Assembly (NCBI RefSeq): GCF_029633865.1
Contig: NC_079211.1
Location: 2,154,946 to 2,218,945 of the forward strand
Length of the DNA: 64,000 nucleotides
Direction of reading: 5' to 3'
From: Lampris incognitus
Lineage: Eukaryota > Chordata > Actinopteri > Lampriformes > Lampridae
The first letter of the stretch is position 1, and each line of letters begins with the position of its first letter. The position numbers and the translations under genes were made by a program. The notes beneath the pieces were generated by a model. It searched no databases. It was given only the letters and a program-made list of their open reading frames with translations, and was not told the origin of the DNA. This document shows, one piece after another, positions 41,672-53,329 of this stretch.

Positions 41672-43291
41672 TATACCTGGAGATGTATGTTATGCTAGGT
41701 GTCTAACAGTTTGTTATATACCTGGAGATGTATGTTATGCTAGGTGTCTAACAGTTTGTTATATATCTGGAGATGTATGTTATGCTAGGTGTCTAACAGT
41801 TTGTTATATACCTGGAGATGTATGTTATGCTAGGTGTCTACTGGTTTGTTATATACCTGGAGATGTATGTTATGCTAGGTGTCTAATGGTTTGTTATATA
41901 TCTGGAGATGTATGTTATGCTAGGTGTCTAACAGTTTGTTATATATCTGGAGATGTATGTTATGCTAGGTGTCTAATGGTTTGTTATATACCTGGAGATG
42001 TATGTTATGCTAGGTGTCTAACAGTTTGTTATATATCTGGAGATGTAAGTTATGCTAGGTGTCTAACAGTTTGTTATATACCTGGAGATGTATGTTATGC
42101 TAGGTGTCTACTGGTTTGTTATATACCTGGAGATGTATGTTATGCTAGGTGTCTAATGGTTTGTTATATACCTGGAGATGTATGTTATGCTAGGTGTCTA
42201 ACAGTTTGTTATATACCTGGAGATGTATGTTATGCTAGGTGTCTAACAGTTTGTTATATACCTGGAGATGTATGTTATGCTAGGTGTCTACTGGTTTGTT
42301 ATATACCTGGAGATGTATGTTATGCTAGGTGTCTAATGGTTTGTTATATATCTGGAGATGTATGTTATGCTAGGTGTCTAACAGTTTGTTATATATCTGG
42401 AGATGTAAGTTATGCTAGGTGTCTAACAGTTTGTTATATACCTGGAGATGTATGTTATGCTAGGTGTCTACTGGTTTGTTATATACCTGGAGATGTATGT
42501 TATGCTAGGTGTCTAATGGTTTGTTATATACCTGGAGATGTATGTTATGCTAGGTGTCTAACAGTTTGTTATATACCTGGAGATGTATGTTATGCTAGGT
42601 GTCTACTGGTTTGTTATATACCTGGAGATGTATGTTATGCTAGGTGTCTAACAGTTTGTTATATACCTGGAGATGTATGTTATGCTAGGTGTCTACTGGT
42701 TTGTTATATATCTGGAGATGTATGTTATGCTAGGTGTCTAACAGTTTGTTATATACCTGGAGATGTATGTTATGTTTGGTGTCTACTGGTTTGTTATATA
42801 CCTGGAGATGTATGTGATGCTAGGTGTCTACTGGTTTGTTATATACCTGGAGATGTATGTTATGCTAGGTGTCTACTGGTTTGTTATATACCTGGAGATG
42901 TATGTGATGCTAGGTGTCTACTGGTTTGTTATATACCTGGAGATGTATGTTATGCTAGGTGTCTAATGGTTTGTTATATACCTGGAGATGTATGTTATGC
43001 TAGGTCTCCAACAGTTTGTTATATACCTGGAGATGTATGTTATGCTAGGTGTCTACTGGTTTGTTATATACCTGGAGCTGTATGTTATGCTAGGTGTCTA
43101 ATGGTTTGTTATATACCTGGAGATGTATGTTATGCTAGGTGTCTACTGGTTTGTTATATACCTGGAGATGTATGTTATGCTAGGTGTCTACTGGTTTGTT
43201 ATATACCTGGAGATTTATGTTATGCTAGGTGTCTACTGGTTTGTTATATACCTGGAGCTGTATGTTATGCTAGGTGTCTACTGGTTTGTTA
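41672..43291. repeat. 45-bp minisatellite, 36 units, higher-order structure
   Basis: About 36 head-to-tail copies of a 45-bp unit ('atatacctggagatgtatgt', 'tatgctaggtgtcta', then aca/ctg/atg and 'gtttgtt'). Variants at three positions recur in blocks: a run of units around 42031 repeats around 42391, a shift of eight units (360 bp). The unit is a multiple of 3, so a 601-codon frame with a 15-residue repeat spans the array. It has no recognisable domain or start context and I do not call it a gene. Confidence 0.95.
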
Positions 43292-43442
43292 CGGTTTAGG
43301 GGTGCTGGAGAGAAATAGCAGTCGCGTTGTGTTATATCGTTGTTTCATATCGTATTTGTACAATTTTGGTTTTGATCTGGATCGATGTCTGATACGCTGT
43401 TTTTAGACCAACAGCGGTGAATGAGCTCTCTGTCGCTGACCC

Positions 43443-43449
<7 letters not shown>

Positions 43450-43494
<45 letters not shown>

Positions 43495-43511
43495 TGCGTG
43501 TGTGTGTGTGC
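43450..43511. repeat. (TG)n/(TGCG)n microsatellite
   Basis: A TG run passing into tgcg repeats and back, about 370 bp upstream of asb5 exon 1. Confidence 0.9.
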
Positions 43512-43709
43512 CAGCTGTTTTGAGCTTGAGTGTGATTCTGTGGTACTTTTGTATTGCTCGGTGTGTGTGTCAGCCACTGTTAACACGTGTGGTTGCGTTT
43601 GGTCATGTGTGTGTATACTGGTATATCCACGGTTCCGTAGCACCCCCGGTTAATAGTCAAGCTCCAACTGAGCACCCCCAATAAATATCCACTGGCGCCG
43701 CCAATGGTA

Positions 43710-43815
43710 AGACAGACAGACAGTCACTTAGTCAGAAAGACAGTCAGTCAGTCAGTCAGTCAGTTAGCCAGCCAGTCATTCAGTTCAGTCAGTTGGTCAG
43801 CCAGTCAGTCAGACG
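43710..43815. repeat. (CAGT)n-type repeat upstream of asb5
   Basis: Degenerate cagtcagt repeats related to the array at 36480, ending about 60 bp before the asb5 start codon. Confidence 0.8.
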
Positions 43816-43877
43816 CTGGGTAAAGTGGAAGTCGGCTGCAGTGGCGTGATCGTGTCCCCAGAATAAGCGAGAGAGAA

Positions 43878-44079
43878 ATGAAAGAGCCAGCAGAGGAATT
43901 GTCCAGCAAGCCTTTCACGGCTCAGCTGTCCAACGTCTATCTGAGCATCCTGGCTCTCTTCTGTTTTAAACTCTTCATTAAAATCTCTCTGAACCTGCTT
44001 GCTTATTTCTACATCATCCGAGGAAATCGGAAGGAGGCGGCCCGGATATCCGCCGAGTTCTACGACTACGGACAACACA
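43878..44079 (+). CDS. asb5: asb5 exon 1 (ankyrin repeat and SOCS box protein 5)
   Basis: This is the first coding exon of asb5, whose product is expected to act as a substrate adaptor of Cullin-RING (ECS) ubiquitin ligases through its C-terminal SOCS box. The exon encodes 67 codons from ATG. After MKEPAEELSSKPF comes QLSNVYLSILALFCFKLF, a hydrophobic segment (residues ~19-48), then RGNRKEAARISAEFY. The same N-terminal pattern is known in human ASB5. The donor is gtgagt in phase 1, joining exon 2 at 57274 over a 13.2-kb intron full of LINE fragments. No upstream in-frame start is better placed. Exons 2 and 3 are listed separately. The rest, including the SOCS box, lies beyond 64000. A teleost a or b paralog is possible. 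Confidence 0.9.
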
Positions 44080-44641
44080 GTGAGTACTGCAGTACTACTC
44101 CCCCGATAGTACTCTGATATGACTCTAGAACTCTGATCGTACTGACAGCAGGCTCCCTGAGGTACCTGGGTGAGTTACTGCATGACTTGCCTTGTGTGTG
44201 CATGTCATCATATGGCACAGAAACACAGTGTGTGTACTCTGGTAGATTCTATGTTTGTAGTCACCGAATCCAGAGAGTGTTGCTGCTCATGTTGGTCTGT
44301 TCATAAGTACAGAGATTCCTACATGGAACATATTGATACAAGATGCATTCATTTGTCTAGTGAAATTAGATTGACTGCCTCCCCACACCCTCTATGTGTT
44401 TACCGTGAGTGAACAACTGAGTTGTTATCTAATGAGTTTATGTCATTAAGATGCTCAGATTTTACTGGTACTATTATTTATGTCTTATGGGTTTGGTATC
44501 AGCATATGAATCCAGAAGGTGTATGGCAACATTAAACCAAGACAGTCCTCTGACTGCTTTTCTCCCCTCATGTGTATTTATAGAACAGAGTCATGCCACC
44601 CCTCCCCCACCCTGCCCTAGTTTCCATACTCAGCTATGTCC

Positions 44642-44740
<99 letters not shown>

Positions 44741-45390
44741 CACCTCGAACCAAAACAAGTCGTCACATTCAGCACGGCGGGCGGTTTGAGACCCGTGACC
44801 GTCATCAGGAGTGTTCTAGCTCCAGCTGGGGCTGCTGGGTGCAGGACAGACTGGAAAACATCACCTGTTATAGAACATGTCCTGAATGCAGCCGTGTTGT
44901 TCCCAAATATCTGTGTGACGTTCTGCAGTTCATGGAGGTTACTGTGATTAACTCAGATGAGCTGGGCTGCATTGATGCCATGATTGGAGTCTAACCGTCA
45001 GACCACTGTATATGTGATGTTGGTTAGATGGAGGGAGATGGTGATTACGTGTGGAATGTATCTGCTGTTATTCTGGACATCAACTCAGGTCTGATTTATG
45101 TTAAATGGGATGATATTTTGTCAGATACAACTTTGTTTTAAAGTGAACCTAGTCCAGATGGGTGGAGTTTACTGCATCAGGGTAACAGAGGTGTCTTAGG
45201 GCGAGTTGTCCCATGTGGTAAACTCCAGCCAGCCACAAGAAAACCATCAAACTTATTTGCAGATATAACTGCAAACACAGGACTCAGGTGTACTTGCCTA
45301 GTCACATGTGAATATTTAATATTACATGTAGATTGACAAGTGAATGACAAGTAGACTGTAAAGCAGCTGCGGCACCCGGGGACCAAATCA
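44080..45390. other. asb5 intron 1, proximal part
   Basis: Apart from a (CA)n microsatellite at 44643-44738, no element or exon was recognised. The His/Thr repeat frames across the CA run are artefacts. Confidence 0.45.
44643..44738. repeat. (CA)n microsatellite
   Basis: About 48 uninterrupted CA units in asb5 intron 1. Confidence 0.97.
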
Positions 45391-45394
45391 GAAT

Positions 45395-45612
45395 CCTGTT
45401 TATTGGCCATGTAGGTTTGCACATACATGGAATGTGACTCCTGTTCCTGTTTCGTGGCTCTCTCAGTGAACTTAACATAGAGTAACAATACCACAACACA
45501 ACAATCTTCACATATATACACAAGGACTGACTTATACAGGTGAAATAAGAGGTGATAAGGTGCAGTGGTACAGACAATATATCAGAGATACTGAAATAGA
45601 TGTTAGCAGGTT
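45395..45612. repeat. dispersed repeat, uninterrupted copy
   Basis: The intact counterpart of the repeat at 1680-2216, ending 'agatgttagcaggtta'. Confidence 0.75.
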
Positions 45613-45739
45613 ACTTACTTACATACATGCCTGAGGTAGATGTACATGACAGAGCGTACCAGTATACGTATGATGTTCGGTATATACTGATGTGTGGAGG
45701 ATGCTGTGTCATTGGCTCTGCATACTGTGTTAAAGGAAA

Positions 45740-48700
45740 AACACCTATGTCAGAATGTTGTTTATTGACTATAGCTCTACATTTAATACCAGTGTACCAT
45801 CTAAATTGGTGTTAAACCTTAGAGTCCTGGGTCTTTGTAATTCTATCTGTAGGTGGTCATTTGACTTTCTGACAGGCAGACCTCAGACAGCGAGAGCAGG
45901 TACCAACTATTCATCTACCATAGTTCTCCACACAGGAACAGGCTTCTCATCTACCATATTTCTCCACACAGGAACAGGCTACTTGTCTACCATAGTTCTC
46001 CACACAGGTACAGGCTACTCATCTACCATAGTTCTCCACACAGGAACAGGCTACTCATCTACCATAGTTCTCCACACAGGTACAGGCTATGCATCTACCA
46101 TAGTTCTCCACACAGGTACCAACTATTCATCTACCATAGTTCTCCACACAGGAACAGGCTTCTCATCTACCATATTTCTCCACACAGGAACAGGCTACTT
46201 GTCTACCATAGTTCTCCACACAGGTACAGGCTTCTCATCTACCATAGTTCTCCACACAGGAACAGGCTACTCATCTACCATAGTTCTCCACACAGGTACA
46301 GGTTACTTGTCTACCATAGTTCTCCACACAGGAACAGGCTACTCATCTACCATAGTTCTCCACACAGGTACAGGCTACTCGTCTACCATAGTTCTCCACA
46401 CAATTACAGGCTATGCATCTACCATATTTCTCCACACAGGAACAGGCTACTCATCTACCATAGTTCTCCACACAGGTACAGGCTACTTGTCTACCATAGT
46501 TCTCCACACAGGTACAGGCTATGCATCTACCATAGTTCTCCACACAGGCACAGGCTACTCATCTACCATAGTTCTCCACACAGGTACAGGCTACTCATCT
46601 ACCATAGTTCTCCACTCAGGTACAGGCTACTCATCTACCATAGTTCTCCACGCAGGTAAAGGCTACTCATCTACTATAGTTCTCCACACAGGTACAGGCT
46701 ACTCGTCTACCATAGTTCTCCGCGCAGGTACAGGCTACTCATCTACCATAGTTCTCCACACAAGTACAGGCTACTCGTCTACCATAGTTCTCCACACAGG
46801 TACAGGCTACTCATCTACCATAGTTCTCCACACAAGTACAGGCTACTTGTCTACCATAGTTCTCCACACAGGTACAGGCTACTCATCTACCATAGTTCTC
46901 CACACAAGTACAGGCTACTTGTCTACCATAGTTCTCCACACAGGTACAGGCTACTCATCTACCATAGTTCTCCACACAGGTACAGGCTACTCATCTACTA
47001 TAGTTCTCCACACAGGTACAGGCTACTCGTCTACCATAGTTCTCCACACAATTACAGGCTATGCATCTACCATATTTCTCCACACAGGAACAGGCTACTC
47101 ATCTACCATAGTTCTCCACACAGGTACAGGCTACTTGTCTACCATAGTTCTCCACACAGGTACAGGCTATGCATCTACCATAGTTCTCCACACAGGCACA
47201 GGCTACTCATCTACCATAGTTCTCCACACAGGTACAGGCTACTCATCTACCATAGTTCTCCACTCAGGTACAGGCTACTCATCTACCATAGTTCTCCACG
47301 CAGGTAAAGGCTACTCATCTACTATAGTTCTCCACACAGGTACAGGCTACTCGTCTACCATAGTTCTCCGCGCAGGTACAGGCTACTCATCTACCATAGT
47401 TCTCCACACAAGTACAGGCTACTCGTCTACCATAGTTCTCCACACAGGTACAGGCTACTCATCTACCATAGTTCTCCACACAAGTACAGGCTACTTGTCT
47501 ACCATAGTTCTCCACACAGGTACAGGCTACTCATCTACCATAGTTCTCCACACAAGTACAGGCTACTTGTCTACCATAGTTCTCCACACAGGTACAGGCT
47601 ACTCATCTACCATAGTTCTCCACACAGGTACAGGCTACTCATCTACTATAGTTCTCCACACAGGTACAGGCTTCTCATCTACCATAGTTCTCCACACAGG
47701 TACAGGCTATGCATCTACCATAGTTCTCCACACAGGTACAGGCTACTCATCTACCATAGTTCTCCACACAGGCACAGGCTACTCATCTACTATAGTTCTC
47801 CACACAGGTACAGGCTTCTCATCTACCATAGTTCTCCACACAGGTACAGGCTATGCATCTACCATAGTTCTCCACACAGGTACAGGCTACTCATCTACCA
47901 TAGTTCTCCACACAGGCACAGGCTACTCATCTACTATAGTTCTCCACACAGGTACAGGCTACTCATCTACCATAGTTCTCCACACAGGTACAGGCTACTC
48001 ATCTACTATAGTTCTCCACACAGGTACAGGCTACTCATCTACCATAGTTCTCCACACAGGCACAGGCTATGCATCTACCATAGTTCTCCACACAGGTACA
48101 GGCTATGCATCTACCATAGTTCTCCACACAGGTACAGGCTACTCATCTACCATAGTTCTCCACACAGGTACAGGCTACTCATCTACCATAGTTCTCCACA
48201 CAAGTACAGGCTACTTGTCTACCATAGTTCTCCACACAGGTACAGGCTACTCATCTACCATAGTTCTCCACACAGGCACAGGCTACTCATCTACCATAGT
48301 TCTCCACACAGGCACAGGCTACTCATCTACCATAGTTCTCCACACAGGCACAGGCTATGCATCTACCATAGTTCTCCACACAGGTACAGGCTACTCATCT
48401 ACCATAGTTCTCCACACAGGCACAGGCTACTCATCTACCATAGTTCTCCACGCAGGTACAGGCTACTCATCTACCATAGCTCTCAACTCAGGAGCACCAC
48501 AGGACTGTTGCCTTAATCCCTTACTCTACAGTCTGTTCACACATGACTGTGCTGCCAAATATCATAACAGCATAGTGACATTTGCATATGACACATCAAA
48601 ACATATACAACAGTGATTTGAAATAGCAACATCTATGACAAGTAATATTAAGTACTTTTGATATGACTAAGTCCACAGTGTGCCCCTTATTGTGGGTGGG

Positions 48701-48740
48701 TCCAGAAATATGGTGAGTGAGAGCAAATACCTCCAGTAAG
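45740..48740 (+). pseudogene. LINE reverse transcriptase carrying an internal minisatellite
   Basis: A 5'-truncated LINE. The frame 45755-48616 (953 codons) begins MLFIDYSSTFNTSVPSKL, the RT motif A region (F.D.SSAFN type). It continues through LGLCNSICRWSFDFLTGRPQ, then about 72 copies of a 12-residue repeat, and exits into SGAPQDCCLNPLLYSLFT, the motif B region (consensus GAPQGCVLSPLLY). It ends FAYDTSKH, where motif C FADD should be; the first Asp is Tyr, so the enzyme would be dead. A following segment (VGGSRNMVSESKYLQ) matches the next RT part. Apart from the array, spacing and order are as in teleost CR1/L2/Rex-type LINEs. Confidence 0.88.
45899..48486 (+). repeat. 36-bp minisatellite inside an RT frame, ~72 units
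   Basis: Units follow 'actcatctaccatagttctc' plus 'cacacaggtacaggct', encoding GYSSTIVLHTGT with small variants (Y/F, S/A/L, T/S/I). A block of 18 units (648 bp) is duplicated: 46403-47050 and 47051 onward share private variants, such as ttaca for gtaca, ccgcgcag and cactcag, in the same order. The flanking single-copy RT sequence shows that the unit derives from codons just before motif B. Confidence 0.95.
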
Positions 48741-48769
48741 CTAACTACGTTTATAGCGTCGGGGTCTAT

Positions 48770-49130
48770 TTGATTGTCAGCATGAACATTAAAATCCCCT
48801 GAGATGATGAAACAATATAATCAGTGGAAACCACAGACAGTAGCTCCGAAAATTCATCAAGAAAGCCATGTTTAGATTTTGGTGGCCGATAGACAGTAAT
48901 TATTAAAATCGTAGCAATACAATGTATGGTAAAAGCAAGGTATTCAAAAGATGTGAGTTCCCCGAGGGGGATCTCCTTGCAGCTACGTATAGGAATCAGA
49001 GAAGACAGCGAATATTCCAGCACCTCTCTTATCAAATCTGGCGGTATGGATGAATTTGAAGCCAGGAGGTGCAGTCTTAATGAGCGCGACTGCTCCATTT
49101 CTATCCAGCCAGGTCTCGGTCAGTAGGGTG
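48770..49130 (-). pseudogene. LINE endonuclease fragment
   Basis: The minus strand reads SNSSIPPDLIREVLEY..., FEYLAFTIHCIATILIITVYRPPKSK, FLDEFSELLSVV and DYIVSSSQGILMF. This is the middle of a CR1/L2-type AP endonuclease, with the YRPPK motif visible and the GDFN region degraded. Frameshifts are present. Confidence 0.7.
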
Positions 49131-49169
49131 AAGTCCAGATTATGGGTACTTATAAGATCATAAACTAAA

Positions 49170-52080
49170 AATGACTTTACATTACATTACAGTCATTTAG
49201 CCGATGCCTTTATCCAAAGCGACTTACAATAAGTGCATCATATAACGTAGGAAATCAGGAGAACTACTAGTCATCAGAGGTCATAATTACATCTAAACAA
49301 GCATTTAAGAGCAAAGCCAGTGCTAAAGTAAAAGTGCAAGAAAGAGATTTTTTTTCTTAAATGAGTGAATACAATAAGTGCTAAGAACAAGTAACAGGGT
49401 AGTAATTCTTAAAGAGGTGACTTTTCAACCTGCGCCGAAGATGGGCAGCGACTCCGCTGTCCTGACATCAGTGGAGAGTTCATTCCCCCACTGTGGGGCC
49501 AGGACAGAAAAGACTGGGTCGATCGGAAGCAAGGGCGTCTGAGCGACGGGGCAACCAGGCATCCTGAGGCAGCAGAGCGAAGTGGTCGGGCGGTGGTGTA
49601 GGGCTTGACCATGGCCTGGAGATAGGAAGGAGCTGTTCCTTTCACTGCCCTGTAGGCTAGCACCAGAGTCTTAAACTGGATGCGAGCAGCTACTGGGAGC
49701 CAGTGTAGGGACATGAGAAGGGGAGTTGTGTGGGAGAACTTAGGGCAGTTGAACACCAGACGAGATGCAGCTTTCTGAACAAGCTCCAGAGGTCTGATTG
49801 CCGACGCTGGGGCGCCAGCAAGGAGCGAGTTGCCATAGTCCAGCCGGGAGATGACCAGAGCCTGGGTGACCACCTGTGCCATCTCGTCAGTGAGGAATGG
49901 ACGAATCCTCCTGATGTTATAGAGGAGAAATCTGCAGGAGCGAGCAACTGATGCAACGTTTGCAGCAAACGACAGTTGGTCGTCCAGGATCACACCCAGA
50001 TTCCTCACAGTCCAATTTGGCGTCACCACGGTGTTGTCAATGGTGATGGCCAGGTCTCGGTGCAGGCAACCTTTCCCGGGGAGGAAAATCAGCTCTGTCT
50101 TGTCCAGATTGAGCTTCAGGTGGTGTGTCGCCATCCACTCCAAGATGTCAGTCAAGCACGCAGAAATGCGTGTCTCTACTTGTGTGTCAGAGGGAGGAAA
50201 GGACAAGATCAGCTGGGTGTCATCAGCATAACATGGTAAGAGAAGTCATGCGAGCGAATAACAGAACCCAGGGATGTCGTGTACAAGGAGAAAAGGATAG
50301 GACCCAGAACCGAACCCTGTAGAACGCCTGTAGTCTGTCTGCGAGGCTCCAACACAGATCCCCTCCATGTCACCTGGTAGAGCGACCCGTCAGGTAGGTT
50401 GCAAACATTGAGAGTGCAGAGCCTGTGACACCCAGCCCCTCGAGGGTAGAGAGGAGGATCTGGTGGGTCACTGTGTCGAACACAGCTGACAGGTCCAGGA
50501 GTATCAGGACAGAGGAGAGAGAGTTTGCTCTCGCAGAGTGCAGTGATTCTGTCACTGCAAGGAGGGCCGTCTCTGTCGAATGACCCACCCTGAACCCAGA
50601 CTGGTTGGGGTCCAGGAGGTTGTTCTGGTGGAGGTACAAAGAAAGTTGGTTAAAGACAGCACATTCGAAAGTTTTGGATAGAAAGGGTAGAAGGGAAACT
50701 GGTCTGTAGTTTTTGACGTCAGAGGGGTTAAGTGATGGTTTCTTGAGAAGGGGGGTGATTCTAGTAGTCTTGAAGGCAGATGGAAAGCATCCTGCCTGGA
50801 GGGAGGTGTTGATGGGGTGGTTTAGATAGGGAAGGAGTTCAGGTGCTATAGACTGAAGAAGAGGGGAGGGGGCCGGGTCAAGGGAGCATGTGGTGGGGCA
50901 ACTGGATGTGATGAGGTTTAGAACCTCATTGGGGGAGAGGGGAGCGAGGTGCAGGGTGGAGGAGGGTGCAGAGGGTGGGATAGTGCAAGCAGCACTAACC
51001 GGGTGGTGAGAAAAGGAGGATCTGATGTCGTTTACCTTCTTGTCAAAGAAGTTAGCGAAGTCATCAGGGAGAAGGGAGGAAGTAGGAGGAGGAGGTGGGG
51101 ATTGAAGAAGTGTAGAGAAGGTTTCAAAGAGTTTCTTAGGATTAGAGGCAGAGGATAGGATTTTAGAGCGATAGAAGGCAGCCATAGCAGCAGAAAGGGA
51201 GGAGGAGAAAGTGGAAAGAAGAGATTGGAAGTTGAGAAGGTCCTCTGGGAGTTTACCTTTTCTCCATTTGCGCTCTGCCACTCTCAGGCTCCGTCTGTCG
51301 GTACGTACTGAGTCAGTCAGCCAAGGGGCAGGTGGAGTTGGGCGTGCAGGCCTGGAGGTGAGGGGACAGAGATTGTCCAGAGAAGAGGAGAGGGTAGAGA
51401 GAAGAAGATCAGTAGCAGTGTCAGGGGGTAGGAGAGAGAAGAAGATCAGTAGGGGGGATAGAGGTAACAGAGGAAGAAAGATCAGTGGCGGAGAGAGAGG
51501 GGAGGTGTCTACGGGTGGAAACCATGTGGGTAGGGGAAGGGGCTGAAGAGAGGGAGAGAGAGAGTAGGACATGAAATAGTGGTCAGAGAGCTGGAGGGGA
51601 GTAACAGAGAGACTGAAAATAGGACAGTGTCTAGTAAAGATAAGGTCCAGCTGGTTGCCAGACTTGTAGGTAGGAGGAGAGGGTCAGAGGTGAAGGTCAA
51701 AGGAGGACAGGAAAGAGAGAAGAGGATCTAGCTTGTTAGTGTGGATGTTGAAGTCACCGAGAAGGATAAGTGCAGAGTCATCAACAGGGAAGTGCGAGAC
51801 AAGTGTGTCAAGCTCCTCCAGAAACTCACCAAGGGGGCATGATCCAAGTCTCAGTTAGAGCAAGAAAAATGAGGGAGAGCAAGGATGTGTAGCCTGAGAT
51901 AAACTCAGCTTTAGGCACCGCAGACTGGCAATTCCAGAGCCCTACCATCACCACTTGCTCACCGTGAGTGGAGAGAGTGGGATAGATGAGATTGGTAGGG
52001 TCACAGCGCCTAGGAGTGACCCAACGTCTATGCCAGCCCCGCGAAGAGGAAAGGACAGGAATGTGAAGGAAACACATAGT
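49170..52080 (-). mobile_element. L2-type LINE with internal deletion
   Basis: From the right, on the minus strand: endonuclease start (GLWNCQSAVPKAEF, LALTETW) at about 51960-51830. Next is an abrupt jump to FLEELDTL and GDFNIHTNKLDP, so roughly 100 residues are missing near 51837. Next are the end of the endonuclease (SDHYFMSYSLS) and RT in the frame 51572-50370 (NYRPVSLLPFLSKTFE, SGFRVGHSTETALL, LLDLSAVFDTV). The last part is the frame 50206-49409 (LNLDKTELIFLPG, NLGVILDDQLSF, FSHTTPLLMSLHWLPV). The 3' end includes 'cctttatccaaagcgactta', a common teleost L2-type tail. A frame break near 50300 covers motifs B and C. Not functional. Confidence 0.9.
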
Positions 52081-52089
52081 CTATACTAG

Positions 52090-52560
52090 GTACACAAAAT
52101 ACAGATGACTGACCGAACCTAAAAAGAGCAGTCCGTGCTTGTCGAGGTCTTGGCTTTAAAAAGTTGCGCTTGCCTTTGTTCACTCTAGCCTTCCTTCAAC
52201 CTAGGCTTGTTTGCCTGACACTTGGAAGCTGGTGCTTCCAAGTAGCAGCAGTGATTTAAAGAACACTTATTGCTAATTGTCTGTCATGAGTGCAGGCCAC
52301 ACCCTGGCCACTTAACACCCAATTGGCCAAAGAGGTACACTGAAAATAGGCTTATTGCCCAGAAACTGGACACTTATGTAAAACTCTATCAAACCTCACA
52401 CAAAACTATTAAAACTGCAAACAGCAAGTTACCAAGGAATATATTTATAAGCTAAAAGGATAACTAAGTCAAAACAGCTAGGCAACAAGAAGTATTTAAG
52501 GACACACTAGGTGAAAAACAGCTACAGCTAGAATAAGTAAATAAGACAAGTAAGTAAATA
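52090..52560. other. asb5 intron 1, nothing recognised
   Basis: AT-rich sequence without recognisable coding or repeat structure between two LINE blocks. Confidence 0.4.
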
Positions 52561-52767
52561 GAATAAGACGGCTACAGCTAGAATAAGATCTTATTAACTA
52601 ATTATTAACTAATAAGACTAATAACTAATTATTAAGTAATAGTTAAGTATTAACTAATAATGATTAATTATTAATTGACTGTCTAATTATTAACCAATTA
52701 ACTAATTATCAACTAATTAATAATTATTAACTGATAATTATCAGCTAATAAAACTAATAAGTAATAA
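52560..52767. repeat. AT-rich degenerate tandem repeat
   Basis: Degenerate repeats of 'attaactaattattaactaa', possibly the target in which the next LINE inserted. Confidence 0.7.
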
Positions 52768-52779
52768 GACTTATTAGTT

Positions 52780-53320
52780 ATTCATTCATTCATTCATTCA
52801 TTCATTCATTCATTCATCTTCAGCCGCTTCTCCGGGGTCGGGTCGCGGTGGCAGCAAGCTAAGTAGGGCACTCCAGCCGTCCCACTCCCCAGCAACACCC
52901 TCCAGCTCCTCCTGTTCCCAGGCCAGATTGGACATGTAGTCCCTCCAGTGAGTTCTGGGTCTACCCCACGGTCTCCTCCCAATTGGCCGTGCCTGGAAAA
53001 CCTCCAAAGGAAGGCGCCCAGGGGGCATCCTAATCAGATGCCCGAACCACCTCAACTGGCTCCTTTCGACGTGAAGGAGCAGCGGCTCTACTCCGAGCTC
53101 CCTCCGGATGTCCGAGCTCCTCACCCTATCTCTAAGGCTGAGCCCAGACACCCTACGGAGGAAACTCATTTCAGCCGCTTGTATCCGCGGTCTCACCCTT
53201 TCAGTCACTACCCAAAGCTCATGACCATAGGTGAGGGTTGGAACGAAGATTGACTGGTAAATGGAGAGCTTTGCCTTCTGGCTCAGCTCCCTCTTCACCA
53301 CAACGGTCCAGTACAACGTT
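52780..53320 (-). mobile_element. 5'-truncated LINE with ATTC tail and perfect 12-bp TSD
   Basis: The minus strand encodes the C-terminal region of a LINE protein: SQKAKLSIYQSIFVPTLTYG, RIQAAEMSFLRRVSGLSL, QLRWFGHLIRMPPGRLPLEV and RGRPRTHW-type residues, ending PPRPDPGEAAEDE. It ends in an (ATTC)n tail at 52780-52816. The 12-bp repeat gacttattagtt lies exactly at both ends (52768-52779 and 53321-53332). The insertion interrupts an older LINE. The 217-codon frame crossing the junction is a by-product. Confidence 0.9.
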
Positions 53321-53329
53321 GACTTATTA

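Noticed and set aside
41601-43406. 601-codon Cys-rich repetitive frame as a possible secreted protein
   Set aside because: It is a 45-bp tandem repeat whose unit is a multiple of 3. There is no signal peptide, and no intron or flanking coding evidence.
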